From: Apium graveolens | Taxonomy: Eukaryota; Streptophyta; Magnoliopsida; Apiales; Apiaceae | Direction of reading: 5' to 3' | DNA length: 64,000 bases | NCBI RefSeq assembly: GCF_009905375.1 | Contig: NC_133653.1 | Coordinates: 70,690,920-70,754,919 of the forward strand | Part shown: positions 20,301 through 32,693 of the stretch, piece by piece | Layout of the letters: each line of letters begins with the position of its first letter | How positions within the stretch are numbered: the stretch's first letter is position 1 | Notes under the pieces: model-generated | What the model was told of the DNA's origin: nothing | Seen by the model: the letters and a program-made list of their open reading frames with translations, nothing else | The model's database searches: none | Made by a program: the position numbers and the translations under genes

Positions 20301-22655
20301 CTAATGATTAGTTTTAAGGACCCAGACTTGCTTGGATCCTTTGGCCTTATTAAGTTTGTTAACATTTGCAGCGGATTTAACATCAGAATTTATGTTAACA
20401 TTTTTCTTATCAGAATTTACAGTATCAGACTTTGCATCAGAACTTATACTAGAAGGAATAATGCTAACTTTTTTAAAGAAGGTTTTATTTGATAATAATC
20501 ATAGTACAAACTATGATAATCCTTACAAATATAAATGGAATGCCATAAACTACCACAATGAAAACAAGGATTTTGTGGCTTATATCTAACAGACTGACTC
20601 TTAACTCCTGATTTTGAAGGTAAGGAGTTTATATTCTGATTCTTCCTGCAAAAAGAAGCCAGATGGTTAGAATTTCCACAGTTATGGCATTTCTTTCTAG
20701 GAGCACTAGGAACAGGCATATAATTGTTACTTTTATTCACACCTTCCTTTCCATTCCTATTTTTCCTAGGTGGCTTTACCTTGTTTACATTCTTAATCTA
20801 TTTTAGCTTATGCTTAAGCTGCTTCTTTGTCATTAAGCCTATGTTAACTTGAGTTGGTTTATCCTGTTCTAATTTGTTAGAAGTTGACTCTGCTATCACT
20901 TCTGCCTCAATATCTTTCATCTTTTCAGAATCAGACTTTACAGTTTAGCTACAAACTTAACAGGATTTACCTTTAGCTTATTAGTCTGTTTAACAATAAT
21001 TGGCTTAATTTGTTCAGTTCCTGTTTCAGTTTTATCATCTCCATAACCTAAGCCCTCTTTCCAGTTTCCACTACTTAGTAAATTCTGAGTTGTTCTGCCA
21101 GAGTTAGTCCAAGTCCTAATAATCTCTCTTTCCTTTTCTAACTCAGTTTTTAGAGATTGATTCAATTTTAATGCTTCATCTCTAACATAAAAAGCATCAT
21201 CTCTTTCTTTCTGAGTTTGATGGAACATAACTAACTCTTTTTATAAATAGTCATTCCTTTTCTTAAAAGCCATATTTTCAGAAGTTAACCTATCACATGT
21301 TAAAGTCTGATCTCTATAGCTAATGAATATGGTTTTAAGATAAGATCTCAACTCTGTATTATTATCCGTATGAAAAGCATAAGTTGTTTGAGGTACCTTT
21401 CTCTCAGCAGCATCAGAACTGCTATCAGCATTTGCCATTAAGGCATAGTTCACCTCATTTTCAGAATCTGAAGTGTCTGTCCAGCTTTTCTTCTTTGTGA
21501 CAAGTGCCTTGCCTTTGTCACCTTTTCCTTTGTTGCAATCAGGAGATATGTAGCCTTTCACACCATAATTGTAGCATTTAACATTTGAGTAATCTCCTCT
21601 ATCAGACTTTCCTGCTTTGCTTTCAGATTTTCTGAATCCCTTCTTATCAAAACTTCCACTTTTTCTGGAAAACTTCTTTCCCCTTCTGAATTTCCTCTAG
21701 GCTATCTTTGTGATGCCCTTTACCATAAGAGCACCCAATCTCACATCTCTTCATCAACATCCATCTCAGATAGGCTTTCAGTTTCTGAATCCTCATCATC
21801 ATCATCAGAACTTGATGAATCTGAATCAGACTTTGTGATGAGAGCCTTTCCTTTGCCTTTCTTTGAGACAGCCACTTTAGGGGATTCCTCCTCAGCCTTA
21901 AGAGCGACTGTTCTTGACTTTCTCCCATGTCTCTTTCTTCTTTGATCCATCTCAAGTTCATGAGTTTTGAGCATACCATAAATTTCATCAAGAGTAGTTT
22001 CATCAAGAGCATAGTTGTCTCTTATAGTGGTTGCCTTCAAATCCCAACTTTCAGGAAGAGCTAAAAGGAATTTAAGATTAGTATCTTCAAGATCATATTC
22101 CTTATCCACCAGTGACAGATCATTCAATAGTTTGACAAATCTGTCATATAAGCCAGTTAATGACTCATCAGGTTTTGAGTTAAAGTGCTCATATTCTTGA
22201 GTGAGTATAGTCCTCATGTTCTTCTTAATTGCATCAGTTCCCTGGCATCTTGTCTCCAAGGCATCCCATATCTCCTTTGCAGTCTTACAGTTAATTACCC
22301 TGTTTGACATGACAATATCAATGGCACAATGCAGCAAATGCCTTACCTTTGTATCCTTGGCAATAAATGAGATATTTTCAGCTGTATACTCACTTTTCTC
22401 CTTTGGTACAGTCTTTGTTGGCTGATCTGCAACTATAATAGAGAGCTTGGTCGGCTTATGTGGTCCTTCATTTATTCTGTCAAGGTATTCTGGATCTGTA
22501 GCTTCCAGAAACATAGTCATCCTCACTTTCCATATGGGATACTCAGAAGGTCTCAATATGGGAACCCTAATAGTCTCATATCGATTATGAATTTGAGTCT
22601 TTGGAGTTTCTTCAGTTTTGGTGGGCTTGGTTGGAGTTTGTTCTTCTTCAGACAT
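20301..22655 (-). pseudogene. gag: C1 gag (frameshifted)
   Basis: ATG at 22655; the first ORF runs to 21741 (304 codons: MSEEEQTPTK start, the copia gag domain with EYPIWKVRMTMFLEATD, INCKTAKEIWDALETRCQG, and a serine/aspartate-rich tail). A one-base deletion near 21750, compared with C2, breaks the frame. Downstream pieces (22012-21647, 21561-21241, 21228-20938, 20740-20444) cover a long charged coiled-coil part and three knuckles. The first knuckle is damaged: it reads C-Y-N-Y-G and G-Y-I-S in place of C-Y-N-C-G and G-H-I-S seen in C2. The second (CHNCGNSNHLASFC) and third (CFHCGSLWHSIYIC) remain. The frame ends at a stop (20301-20303) soon after VWVLKTNH-type residues. Confidence 0.8.
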
Positions 22656-22694
22656 GATTGTTTTGGATCTTTACTGTATATGTGTTAACAGATT

Positions 22695-22706
22695 GCTCTA
22701 ATACCA
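22695..22706 (-). other. C1 primer-binding site (tRNA-iMet, one mismatch)
   Basis: Minus strand TGGTATTAGAGC, two bases inside the LTR. The T in place of C at position 7 is a C-to-T change from the perfect site found in C2, C3 and C4. Confidence 0.85.
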
Positions 22707-22708
22707 CT

Positions 22709-23323
22709 TGTTAGGTCACACACACTATAGAACGGGGTTGAATACAGTGTATACTACAATCAAATCGAATTAAGAACACAAGTATGAAATACAGAATAAT
22801 CTTATTAATAAAACATTATTGCAATGGAACCGTTCTCTCTCAGTGATGAACAAATATCACGAGAGCTGCTAGGGTTACAATGAATAATATTCTCGATAAT
22901 GATAACACTTATAGTGTAAACCCTATGCTGTGTTTATATAGACACACAGTTACAATATAATCTTCTAATTGATATCGAACATGATTCTGCATCCTGAAAT
23001 ATATCAACCAGTTATCTTTTCTTCCAAGTCTTCTATTCTTCATAGAATTCTTCTCCATGCATATCTCTTCTTGTTTTAGTATTGATCTTCTTTCCTTCCA
23101 ATCAGCCGCCTTTCTTATCTGAATGTCTTCTTAAGTCCTGATATTATCTTCTGATGAATATCTTCTGATATCTTAAGTTCTGATAACTTAAGTTCTGATA
23201 TCTTAAGTTCTGACTTCAGTATAATTACTGATTTCCAGTTAAGTCCTGATTTGTCCTGTTAGTCAAGATCTGAAAACTAAACACAAATCATTATTAGACA
23301 TGACACCACAAATATATCTAACA
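22709..23323 (-). repeat. LTR shared by C1 (as 5' LTR) and C2 (as 3' LTR), 615 bp
   Basis: On the minus strand it starts TGTTAGATATATTTG (23323) and ends GTGTGACCTAACA (22709). A primer site adjoins its left side and a polypurine tract its right side, so it serves both neighbours. It has a TATA box (22933-22941) and three copies of AAGTTCTGA (23175-23213). It aligns with 36349-36947 and 62369-62930. Confidence 0.9.
22933..22941 (-). promoter_or_regulatory. TATA box of the shared C1/C2 LTR
   Basis: Minus strand CTATATAAA in the context TCTATATAAACACAG; the equivalent is conserved at 36572-36580 and 62725-62733. Confidence 0.6.
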
Positions 23324-23337
23324 ATCTCCCCCAACTT
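23324..23337 (-). other. C2 polypurine tract
   Basis: Minus strand AAGTTGGGGGAGAT directly abuts the LTR start at 23323, showing that the DNA to its right is the 3' end of an internal region. Confidence 0.85.
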
Positions 23338-23527
23338 GTAAATTAGCATAATATATAACTTTAATAGATATTTGATGATGTCAAAAGGTTAAGTATAAAT
23401 GTATATGAGAATTTGACTAAATAACTACAACTCACAGTCCTTGTAGCTTTTACCATCCTTAAAGTCTGATATCAGCTTTAGTCTGTATATCCTTCAAAAT
23501 TTAACAGTTGTAGTTCTTGACTTGGCT

Positions 23528-26500
23528 TCAGTGTGTAATCTCTTTAATGTCATGAGTTGTTCTGAGATAGTTCTTCAACAAACTTCTCTCAGCATATTCA
23601 AGTTCATTTTGCATCCTCCTTTTAACATCTTTAAGTTCAGCTGTATCTTCTCCTGTCTGAAAGATAGCAGCCCTGAGATCATTTATTTTTTCTTTCCTTA
23701 TCTCCTGATCCAGTCTGATGACATAGGCTTTATCAGACTCTAGATTGAATTCAAGACCCTTGATACTAAGAAATGTAGTGATTTTGGCGGTATTAGGCTT
23801 CATCTCAACTATATCACCATTGTGAGCTCTGTACTTAGGATAGTATAGTCTGTCAGACTTACAGAGTATAATTTCTTCTGCCTTTGAATATCAAATTTTA
23901 AGTAACTGGCAGCACCATCTGTTGACCTGTTCTTCACTTGAAGTAGAAACAGAACATGTTGCAGTTCTTCATAATACTTCAACCGAATTGCATTCTTTCT
24001 AATCTGGAATACCCTCCCATCTGTCATAAAATATAACATGATATCTTCTTTCAATACAGAGTGGTAGACCATTTGTATAGACTCTAGTTGATTTAATCTT
24101 TCAGGAGTTGTTCCTACTCCTGGTTCACTCATGGAAGTTGGATCATAGGTAGTATTATTTAATCTCTTTTCTTTAGAACTACCCAATCCTGATTTGTCTC
24201 TAGCTTCCTTCCCTCGAATAACTCTTGCTTCAAAACCACTTGATGTAGTCTTCAAAGGTTGAGTAGACTGTTGAGCTTTAGTAAACCCAGATAGTAGAAT
24301 TTTTGAAGGTTTAACATGAGCAATGTCAGAGGTTTCCTTTTCTTCTGATGTAAAGACAACTTGAGCTCTGTCAGAGGTTACTTGCTTCATTGTAATATCA
24401 GAATTCACTAAGTCCTGATCTTGAACAACATGAGCTCTGTCTGAGGTTGTTTGAATATTCTTCTTCTTCTTCTTCAAAATTAGACTAGTATCTTCATCAG
24501 ATTTTGCTTCCAGATCCATGGTTGGCATATATATCTTTACAGGTTCATCAACTTTTGCCTTTCCATTGAATCTAGGATCAACCTCTATTTGTGATTTGGC
24601 TTTGGATTCAGATTTGGTTGCCTCAGAGTTTGTCTTCTTTTTAATCATAATGCCCTTAGGCTTTGGAGGTTTCTTTGCAGTAATAGAAGCTTTAGACTTG
24701 GATTTGACATTTTCTTCTTTAAGTATGGCTTCTTCTTCCTTCAGGCTTTCAAAGTCCATTCCTGGATTATCTTTAAGAAATAGTGTTTTTGAAATTTCTT
24801 CATCCAGATTCTGTAACTTGGGGTCTTGAATTCTTGACTCTCACCTTGTATCAGAATATCAGGCTTAGTCAGAACTTGTTTATCAGAACTTATTCTTCTA
24901 TCAGCATCTGAGCTTGATCTCTGTGTAGAAGTTCCTGCTTTCCTAGATGAAGAGCCTTTGCCTTGACCATGACCTCTACCCTTTTCAGAGTTTCCCTGGT
25001 CATCATTTCCATCATCCTTTTTCTTCAGTTCTAAATCAGTAGAGCATTTGGACTTAATCACTTTCTCCCCCTTTTTGGCATCATCAGGTAGAAGGAGAGA
25101 GACAAGCAATTCCACTGAGGATTGGATCTCATTGAGCTGAGTTTGCTGAGAAGCTTGATTCTTTAAAATTTCAGAAATCTGGACTTGTTGCTTCTCGTGA
25201 GCTTTCTCAATACACTCAATTCTATCAAAGGCTGGTTTAAAAAACCTTTTCTTGTCCAATTTGATATTCATGTCTTGCTGAAGCAGTGTATCTTGAATTT
25301 TGCCCACCTTGGCTTGAGTTATTGAGTGTTGACCTTGAAGATTCCTTGTACTCAATGAAGTAACTCTAAGCTGTGCCTTGAAGTCATCATTCATCAACAT
25401 TGCATCAGCCTTAGCCAGGTGCTCAGCAAGAATATGTGCAGTAGGAACAAAATCAACTTTGTTCCACTCCTTGATCCATTATTGTCCTCTTTGAGTTTCA
25501 CTCCATGGTACTAGTGCATCCTCTCTAACAAATTTCTTGATTAAATCAGCTTTGCCTAGAACTTGTTGAGGTGCATGTCCTGAAGGACCAGATGCATCAG
25601 CATTTACATTTGTAGCAGCTTCACCAATAATTTAAGCATTTGCAGCATCAGAACTTATAGAGTCTGCAGAATCAGCATCCTCTGATAAAATGAAAGTATG
25701 TGAGGCTATAGAGGTTTCAAAATCATCCTCTAAGTGCTGAGCTACCATTAAATTCTGATCAACATCCAAATTCTGATGCTCCTCTAATATCTGATCTTCA
25801 TCATCTAGATTCAGAAGAGGTGTTGTTGGAATATTTGCATTGAAATCAGCATCAAAAAGTGGTGTTGTTGGTGGAGTTTGTTGATGAATGGTTGGAGCTT
25901 CCAAGTACAGAATCTCAAGCACAACCAAGTTGTGAATATTTATTTCACCACTTGTACTTGGGTCTTCAGCATGTACTTGTTCAATGATAGGAGACACAGG
26001 AGGTGTAAGCATGTGTTCTGGAGTAATCTCTGGCTCTTGAATTGGCGACAGTGGAGGTGTAAATTTAGTGGCTTCAGCAAATTCTGGTTGTGTAGATGGA
26101 AGGGATTCAATCACAATTGGCTCCTTTGGGATCAGAGATTCCTGATCCCCAACCTTAGCTACTGCTTTCACATCCTCTGAATCTGACTCAGCTATGTCCC
26201 TGTTAGCTCTTTGTTTCTTTAATCTCTTCAAGGGTGGAGAGACTTTGGGAGCTTTGTCATCAGAATTTATCTTTCTAAGCCTTTTGAGGGGCCTAGAACT
26301 CCCTGTTTCCTTTGTTTTCTGAGGAGACACTTCCTCAGCTGCTTTAGAAACAGGTTCTGATGGTTGAACCTGTCGCTCATCATCAGATTCATCTCCTAAG
26401 ATCATTTTTCTTCTTTTTTGTTGTGATTGAGGTACTATCTTAGTACTCTTTGCTCTAGAAGAAGAAGGCTGCACTGGAGTAGGTGCTGATGACTGAGGTT

Positions 26501-27384
26501 GCTGTGGTTGGGTTTTGGTGTTTTCTGATGGCTGTTGTGTGTTGGTGGGTTGGACATCAGGATACAAAGTTGTATAGGTTTCTAGATCAACATTTACCAA
26601 GACTTGTTTTACTGATTGAGGGATTTGTAAGGGGTCTCAACACTCGTTTCTTGTTATCAGTATTTAACAGGTCCTTAAAGGCCCTTTTTGAAAGCTTAAA
26701 GGGTGAAATTAAGTCACTGGCTAGTTGGGGTTCATCAGCACAACAGAAAGTATATATAAGCTGACAGAATCTAGCAAAATATACTACATTCCTATCTTCT
26801 GTCATCCTATCCCCTATAAAGCCTAGCACAGCACTTGCATAATCAAAATGAGTTTGATTTATAAGAGCATACCTGATTTGGTGACTCAGAATGGGAATAG
26901 CATCAAAATTGGAGCATTTATTTGCGAATGCCTTGGTGATGCAGTCAAAGAAATAACTCCATTCCTTTCTGATATAAGGTCTTTTCAGTTAACCGAGCTT
27001 TCCCAAACTTTGCTCATAGCCCAAACTTGCCATTAACTGCTGTAAAATAGGCTCCTCCACTGTTGAGAATGTACAGTCTTCAAGTAAATGGAGAGCTTTT
27101 CGAACAGTCAATTTGGTAACCATGTACTCGACATCTCCTGATGTGAAAATTATGCTTGGAGAACCAGCAGCACCACCATCATCATATAACCCAATTCACC
27201 AGAACGTCAGCACTTGTTTGCCAGAAATAGATTGAGGTTGAGTCAGAGTATACCCAATCTCACTATGAGCTAAGAAATCTTGTACAAAGTGCAAATCTGA
27301 TGGAGTATCATCCTTGTTCAGGATTAAAGAATAGTTGTTTGGTACGAACTTTGCTCCATTAACGATTAAATCCTTGGGTGCCAT
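23528..27384 (-). pseudogene. C2 extra ORF after pol (SIRE 'env-like' position), broken
   Basis: Starting at the ATG 27384 (MAPKDLIVNG), several ORFs on the minus strand are pieces of one long protein, at least 1,200 residues: 27384-27196, a continued frame past a TGA at 27196, 26829-26587, 26600-25632, 25400-24741, 24759-23809, 23803-23528. The N-terminal ~270 residues form a conserved, probably folded region; the next ~320 are rich in P, Q, S and acidic residues with K/R-rich patches (PLKRLRK, PLKRLKK) that look like nuclear signals; the last part is charged and coiled-coil-like. C3 has a corresponding ORF start (MAPVVKIMSQ). Such ORFs have been called envelope-like in SIRE1, but I see no signal peptide or membrane helix. 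Function unknown. Confidence 0.65.
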
Positions 27385-27387
27385 CAA

Positions 27388-28867
27388 AAATAGGTGAGAA
27401 GTTAGAATGCCTGAAAAGTGTTTGATAAAATGTCTGTATAGTAAATCGTCAAAAAATATGAGAGAATAAGAAAAAAGACAGAATGAATAGAATATAAATT
27501 GTAAATAAAAGATTTGAAAATCTTTTATCTCTTTTACTTAGACATCCCACGTGACAACAGTTATTGAGAAGTGGAACAAACTTTACACCTGTCAGTCATG
27601 CAGTAGTTAAGACAAAAGTTAATGGGCACGGGAAATAAATAATGATTACTATGCACATGCAGTTTTTCACAAAAAAACTGTTCCCGCTAAACAAATGATT
27701 ATTACTGTCTTTATCTCACTTAAACCAATATTCTGATAAAATATAACCGTTCAAGAATTTACCAAAAATAAATCAAGTATATAAATACTGCCACATAAGC
27801 ATCAGAACTTGATTATTATCAGAATTTAAAAGTCATCAGAATATGGCTTCTGCACTCAAAAAGTGAATGTTTATTTCTGTAATTCTTCACACAAATACTG
27901 ATATGGTTTCAACAGAACTTAATCATCAGAACTTCCATCAGAACTTGTCCTCAGAATTTATGCAACTGACACTTAAACTGTTCATCTAAAACAATATTTA
28001 TCACCACAGTAATTTTCATCATTCATATGGAGTGTAAGTGTGTGCATTCAGCAGAATTTCAGATAAAGATTAAAGTCTGATTCACTTCAGTATATCTTAG
28101 AAATAAGGCATAACTAAGAATATTGCTCAAAATCTGTCATTGGTCTGAAGTCTACTATAGAATACGTGCATGCATGAGTCCACCTCAACTATTTTGTGCT
28201 CATTTTATGTATCTTTTAAAATTCCTTTTTACAGTGGCTTCTCTGTGTAAGTGAGTTACGACTACTTATCAAAATTTATGCTATTATCAGAGTATTTCTC
28301 CAGTAATCAGAGAATGTGAAAAGTCACCAAGAAAATTTTATTTTGCTTTTCTAATGCATATTACTTAATACCAGCAATGCACTTGGGTCTTCCCTTCCAC
28401 ATACATTTTTCTCTAAATCTCAAAGGAGTACCTGATGTTTATTTCTTTTCTTTTCCTTTTCTTTTGATAAGTGAGGCTTATCAGCACTTAGTACATCCAT
28501 AAGATTTACAAACATCAGAACTTAACAGATAAGAAGCACCATTCTAGTTTTTGACTTAGTAATAAGATACACAAAGTAAACCTAACCAAGCTCAATATCA
28601 GAATTTGCTTGTGTTAAAAGATTTCCACATAAACAATTACTTCAAACATGGGATCTTTAGTACATTAAAGACTACTAGGTCAGCATCTAACACAGTTATC
28701 CTCATTGGATTGAATAGTCACAGAAACATTCATATCACTGTCAGAGCTTAGAAATTCACATCAGACAACAATCAGTACTTAGGTAAGATCCAATTTAAGC
28801 ACAGATTACATAAAGATAGTAATATCTGTAACTACTAATCATAAAGTCTGATGTATCAGAACATAAA
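27388..28867 (-). other. C2 spacer between pol and the extra ORF
   Basis: About 1.5 kb without coding potential. It contains many TCAGAACTT or TCAGAATTT motifs (for example around 27804, 27921-27960 and 28516), the family motif also seen in the LTR and the linker. Confidence 0.65.
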
Positions 28868-30355
28868 CTAAGCAGATTTAGAAAAAAAACCTGAAACCAT
28901 TCCAAGTTCATTTACCAATCTTGTAAAAGTAGCTTCACACAGTTGTTTTGTAAAGATATTTGCTAGTTGTTGTTCTATTAGAACAAAATGCAATTCCACT
29001 ATACCTTCCATCACATGCTCCCTTATAAAGTGGTACCTAATATTGATGTGCTTTGTCATTAAGTGCTGAACCGGATTACCTGTCATAGCAATAGCACTTT
29101 GATTATCACAGTAATAGGATCACAGTAATAGGGATTTTAGAAAATTCTAACCCATAATACAGTAACTGATTCTTCATCCAAAGAATCTGTGCACAACAAC
29201 TTCCTGCAGCAATGTACTCTGCCTCTGCAGTTGATGTGGAAATTGACTTTTGTTTCTTGCTTAACCAAGAAACTGATCTGCCTCCAAGTAATTGGCAGCT
29301 TCCACTTGTGCTTTTCCTGTCAATTTTGCACCCTGCAAAATCTGAATCTGAGTAACCTATTAACTTAAAGTCTGATTCCCTAGAATACCACAATCCTAGA
29401 TCAGCTGTACCCTTAAGGTACTTGAAAATTCTTTTCATAGCTATTAAGTGAGGTTCTCTTGGACCTGCTTGAAATCTTGCACAAAGAAAGGTAGCATACA
29501 GGATATCAGGTCTACTTGCAGTTAGATAGAGTAGTGAGCCAATCATACCTCTATAATTAGTAATATCTACTGATGTACCAGTATCCTTAAACAATTTTGT
29601 TGTAGTGGCCATAGGAGTGGATGTACTTGAACAGTCGTGCATTCCAAATTTCTTCAACAAATTTCTGGTGTACTTAGATTGACAAATAAAAGTTCCTTCT
29701 TCATTCTGCTTGACTTGAAGGCCCAGAAAATAGCTAAGTTCCCCCATCATACTCATTTGATATCTTGACTGTATTAGCTTTGCAAACCTTTTACAAAGTC
29801 TGTCATTGGTAGAACCAAAAATGATATCATCAACATATATCTGCACCAAAAGTAAGTCCTTTCCATGGTTGAGATAGAATAAAGTTTTATCAAATAGTGC
29901 CTCTGTTAAATCCACTTTCCAGAAGAAACTGAGCTTATATCTCATACCATGCTCTCGGAGCTTGCTTAAGGCCATTAAGTGCTTTATTAAGTCTGTGGAC
30001 ATGATTAGGAAATTTTGAATCTACAAAACCTGGAGGTTGTTCAACATATACGTCTTTTTCCAATTCTCCATTAAGAAAAGCACTTTTTACATCCATTTGA
30101 AAGACTGTACACTTTTTGTGAGCAGCATAAGACAGAAATATCCTTATGGCTTCCAATCTTGCAACTGGTGCAAATGTTTCATCATAATCAATTCCCTCAT
30201 GTTGAGAATATCCTTTTGCAACCAGCCTTGCTTTATTCCTTGTAATTATGCCATCACTATCAGTTTTGTTTCTGAACATCCATTTTGTACCAACAACTGA
30301 TCTGTTCTTTGGTCTTGGCACTAGGGTCCAGACTTTATTTCTTTCAAATTCATTT
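28868..30355 (-). pseudogene. pol: C2 reverse transcriptase and RNase H
   Basis: Continues the frame of the 30993-29935 ORF (352 codons), with [21 protein letters not shown] and [12 protein letters not shown], then a frame change near 29990 and a second ORF 30002-29106 (298 codons) with the catalytic QIYVDDIIFGS, SYFLGLQVKQ, RPDILYAT, DSDFAGCKIDRKSTSG and STAEAEYIAAGSCCAQ. A 14-bp tandem duplication (29105-29132, ATCACAGTAATAGG twice) breaks the frame again; 29086-28868 is the C-terminal end (HFIREHVMEG...LANIFTK). Two frame disruptions make it inactive, although the YVDD site is intact. Confidence 0.85.
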
Positions 30356-32055
30356 AACTCTTCCTGCATTGCTTGCACCCAATCAGCATCTTGAAGAGCT
30401 TCTTCCACTTTCTTTGGTTCAGCCTGAGAAAGAAAAGAATGATAGAGACATTCATTTGATGTAGCTGTACTAGTTCTAATACCTGCTTCAGGATCTCCAA
30501 TAATCAAGTCAGGTGTATGTGCTTTAGTCCACTTCCTTACAGATGGAAGGTTATCTCTAGAACTGGATGCTCCCCCATGATCCATGTTATCTCCATCAAC
30601 ATTTTCTGATACACCTCCTGAAATTATGCTCTCTGAGTTGGATCCTTCAGAATTTGAGTTTCCAGAATTATCAGAACTTGGCCCATCAGAACTTGATGAA
30701 TCAGAACTTAAAGAGCCTGTTCTAGGTTCTGATGCTTCTTGAGATGTGGTTGGATCTTCAATATGCTCCCCCTGTACATGTGCATTTTCCTTTGGCGTAG
30801 TCACCACAGTTTCAATAACATCAGAGTTTAACCCATCAGAGTTTGCAGTATCAGGATTTAGACTATCAGAATTTACAGAATCAGAATTTAAAACTTCATT
30901 CTCAAATCTCAGCTGATCATGATCATTGAAATCTTCAAGTCCAGTAATCTTCTTATCATCAAAAGAGACATTGATAGATTTCATGACTACCATTGTTCTT
31001 AAATTGTAGACTCTGAAGGCTTTTGTGGAAAGTGGATATTCAACAAAAATTCCTTCATCAGCTTTTAGATCAAATTTGGATAGCTATTCAGGATGAGTCT
31101 TAAGAAAAAAACACTTGCATCCAAATACATGAAAGTACTTCAGATTTGGCTTCTTTTTTTTCACCATCTCATATGGTGTTTTTCCATGCTTGTTGATAAG
31201 TGTTGCATTTTGAGTAAAACAAGCAGTACAGCTTCAGCCCAAAAGTAGGTTGGTAATTTTGCTTCATCAAGAATAGTTCGTGTAGCTTCAATAAGAGTTC
31301 TATTCTTTCTTTCAACAACTCCATTTTATTGTGGAGTTCCAGGAGCAGAGAATTCCTGCTTTATTCCATGGTCTTTACAGAACTCTTCCATAATCAAGTT
31401 CTTGAACTCAGTGCCATTATCACTTCTTATGATTTTCACAGAGTCTTTGACCAATTTATCCAGTTTTTTGACATGATCAATCAAGATAGATGAAGTTTTA
31501 CTTTTTGTGTGCAAGAAATACACCCATGTGTATCTGGTAAACTCATCTACTATGACCATAGCATATTTTTTCTTTGCAATAGACATGACATTCACTAGAC
31601 CAAATAGATCAACATGTAGTAGGTGATTAGGCTCAAGAATTAAAGATTCAGTCTTGCTCTTGAATGAAGATTTTCTTTGCTTTGCCTTTTGACATGAATC
31701 ACAAAGGCCATTAGGAGCAAATACTGATTTTGGCAGTCCTCTCACAAGATCTTTCTTGACTAGTTCATTTATATTGTTAAAATTTAAATGAGAGAGTTTC
31801 TTGTGCCAATCATAGCTTTCTTCAATTGATGCTCTACTTAACAGACAGATTGCAGAACCATCAGAACTTGTTGAAAGCTTAGCTTCATAAATGTTACCAT
31901 GCCTGTATCCCTTTAGAAAAATTTTGCCTGTAGATTTACTTACAACTTCACAGTGTTCTTCAAAGAAATCCATATGATAACCTCTATTACAGATTTGACT
32001 AACACTCAACAGATTATGTTTAAGTCCTGAGACTAGAGCTACTTTTTCAATGATG
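30356..32055 (-). repeat. C2 1,700-bp direct duplication, element-downstream copy
   Basis: Spans from the GAG-pre-integrase region (IEKVALVSG) through the integrase core, linker and start of reverse transcriptase. It is about 99% identical by eye to 32056-33755. The spacing between equivalent bases is exactly 1,700 at both boundaries (30356/32056 and 32041/33741). This copy leads into the full reverse transcriptase. Confidence 0.9.
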
Positions 32056-32693
32056 AACTCTTCCTGCATTGCTTGCACCCAATCAGCATCTTGAAGAGCT
32101 TCTTCCACTTTCTTTGGTTCAGCCTGAGAAAGAAAAGAATGATAGAGACATTCATTTGATGTAGCTGTACTAGTTCTAATACCTGCTTCAGGATCTCCAA
32201 TAATCAAGTCAGGTGTATGTGCTTTAGTCCACTTCCTTGCAGATGGAAGGTTATCTCTAGAACTGGATGCTCCCCCATGATCCATGTTGTCTCCATCAAC
32301 ATTTTCTGATGCACCTCCTGAAATTATGCTCTCTGAGTTGGATCCTTCAGAATTTGAGTTTCCAGAATTATCAGAACTTGGCCCATCAGAACTTGATGAA
32401 TCAGAACTTAAAGAGCCTGTTCTAGGTTCTGATGCTTCTTGAGATGTGGTTGGATCTTCAATATGCTCCCCCTGCACATGTGCATTTTCCTTTGGCGTAG
32501 TCACCACAGTTTCAATAACATCAGAGTTTAACCCATCAGAGTTTGCAGTATCAGGATTTAGACTATCAGAATTTACAGAATCAGAATTTAAAACTTCATT
32601 CTCAAATCTCAGCTGATCATGATCATTGAAATCTTCAAGTCCAGTAATCTTCTTATCATCAAAAGAGATATTGATAGATTTCATGACTACCAT
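31326..32693 (-). CDS. Chimeric ORF across the C2 duplication junction (linker, RT start, integrase)
   Basis: A 455-codon open frame. Residues 1-212 are the integrase-to-RT linker ([13 protein letters not shown] start, N-S-D and S-S-D repeats, [17 protein letters not shown]) ending at WVQAMQEE of the reverse transcriptase. From residue 213 it continues, at 32056/32055, into FIIEKVALVSG of the GAG-pre-integrase region, its zinc residues and the integrase core with IRSDNGTEFKN, and stops at APGTPQ through TAA (31326-31328). The same stop exists in the other copy (33026-33028), so it predates the duplication. The fusion is in frame by chance or selection; no biological product is implied. Confidence 0.7.
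   Translation of the reverse strand: MVVMKSINISFDDKKITGLEDFNDHDQLRFENEVLNSDSVNSDSLNPDTANSDGLNSDVIETVVTTPKENAHVQGEHIEDPTTSQEASEPRTGSLSSDSSSSDGPSSDNSGNSNSEGSNSESIISGGASENVDGDNMDHGGASSSRDNLPSARKWTKAHTPDLIIGDPEAGIRTSTATSNECLYHSFLSQAEPKKVEEALQDADWVQAMQEEFIIEKVALVSGLKHNLLSVSQICNRGYHMDFFEEHCEVVSKSTGKIFLKGYRHGNIYEAKLSTSSDGSAICLLSRASIEESYDWHKKLSHLNFNNINELVKKDLVRGLPKSVFAPNGLCDSCQKAKQRKSSFKSKTESLILEPNHLLHVDLFGLVNVMSIAKKKYAMVIVDEFTRYTWVYFLHTKSKTSSILIDHVKKLDKLVKDSVKIIRSDNGTEFKNLIMEEFCKDHGIKQEFSAPGTPQ

Larger units (their letters stand above)
5908..23323 (-). mobile_element. C1: Ty1/copia element (SIRE/Maximus-like), 3' end cut by G1, split by A1
   Basis: Minus-strand order: LTR (23323-22709), iMet primer site, gag (22655-20301), protease/integrase (20288-19142), the A1 insertion (19141-7990), then linker, reverse transcriptase and RNase H (7984-5908), where G1 cuts it. 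Integrase before reverse transcriptase identifies Ty1/copia. Its right LTR is shared with C2. Several frame breaks make it non-coding. The SIRE-like assignment rests on the long gag with three knuckles, the low-complexity linker between integrase and reverse transcriptase, and the extra ORF seen in sister copy C2. Confidence 0.85.
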
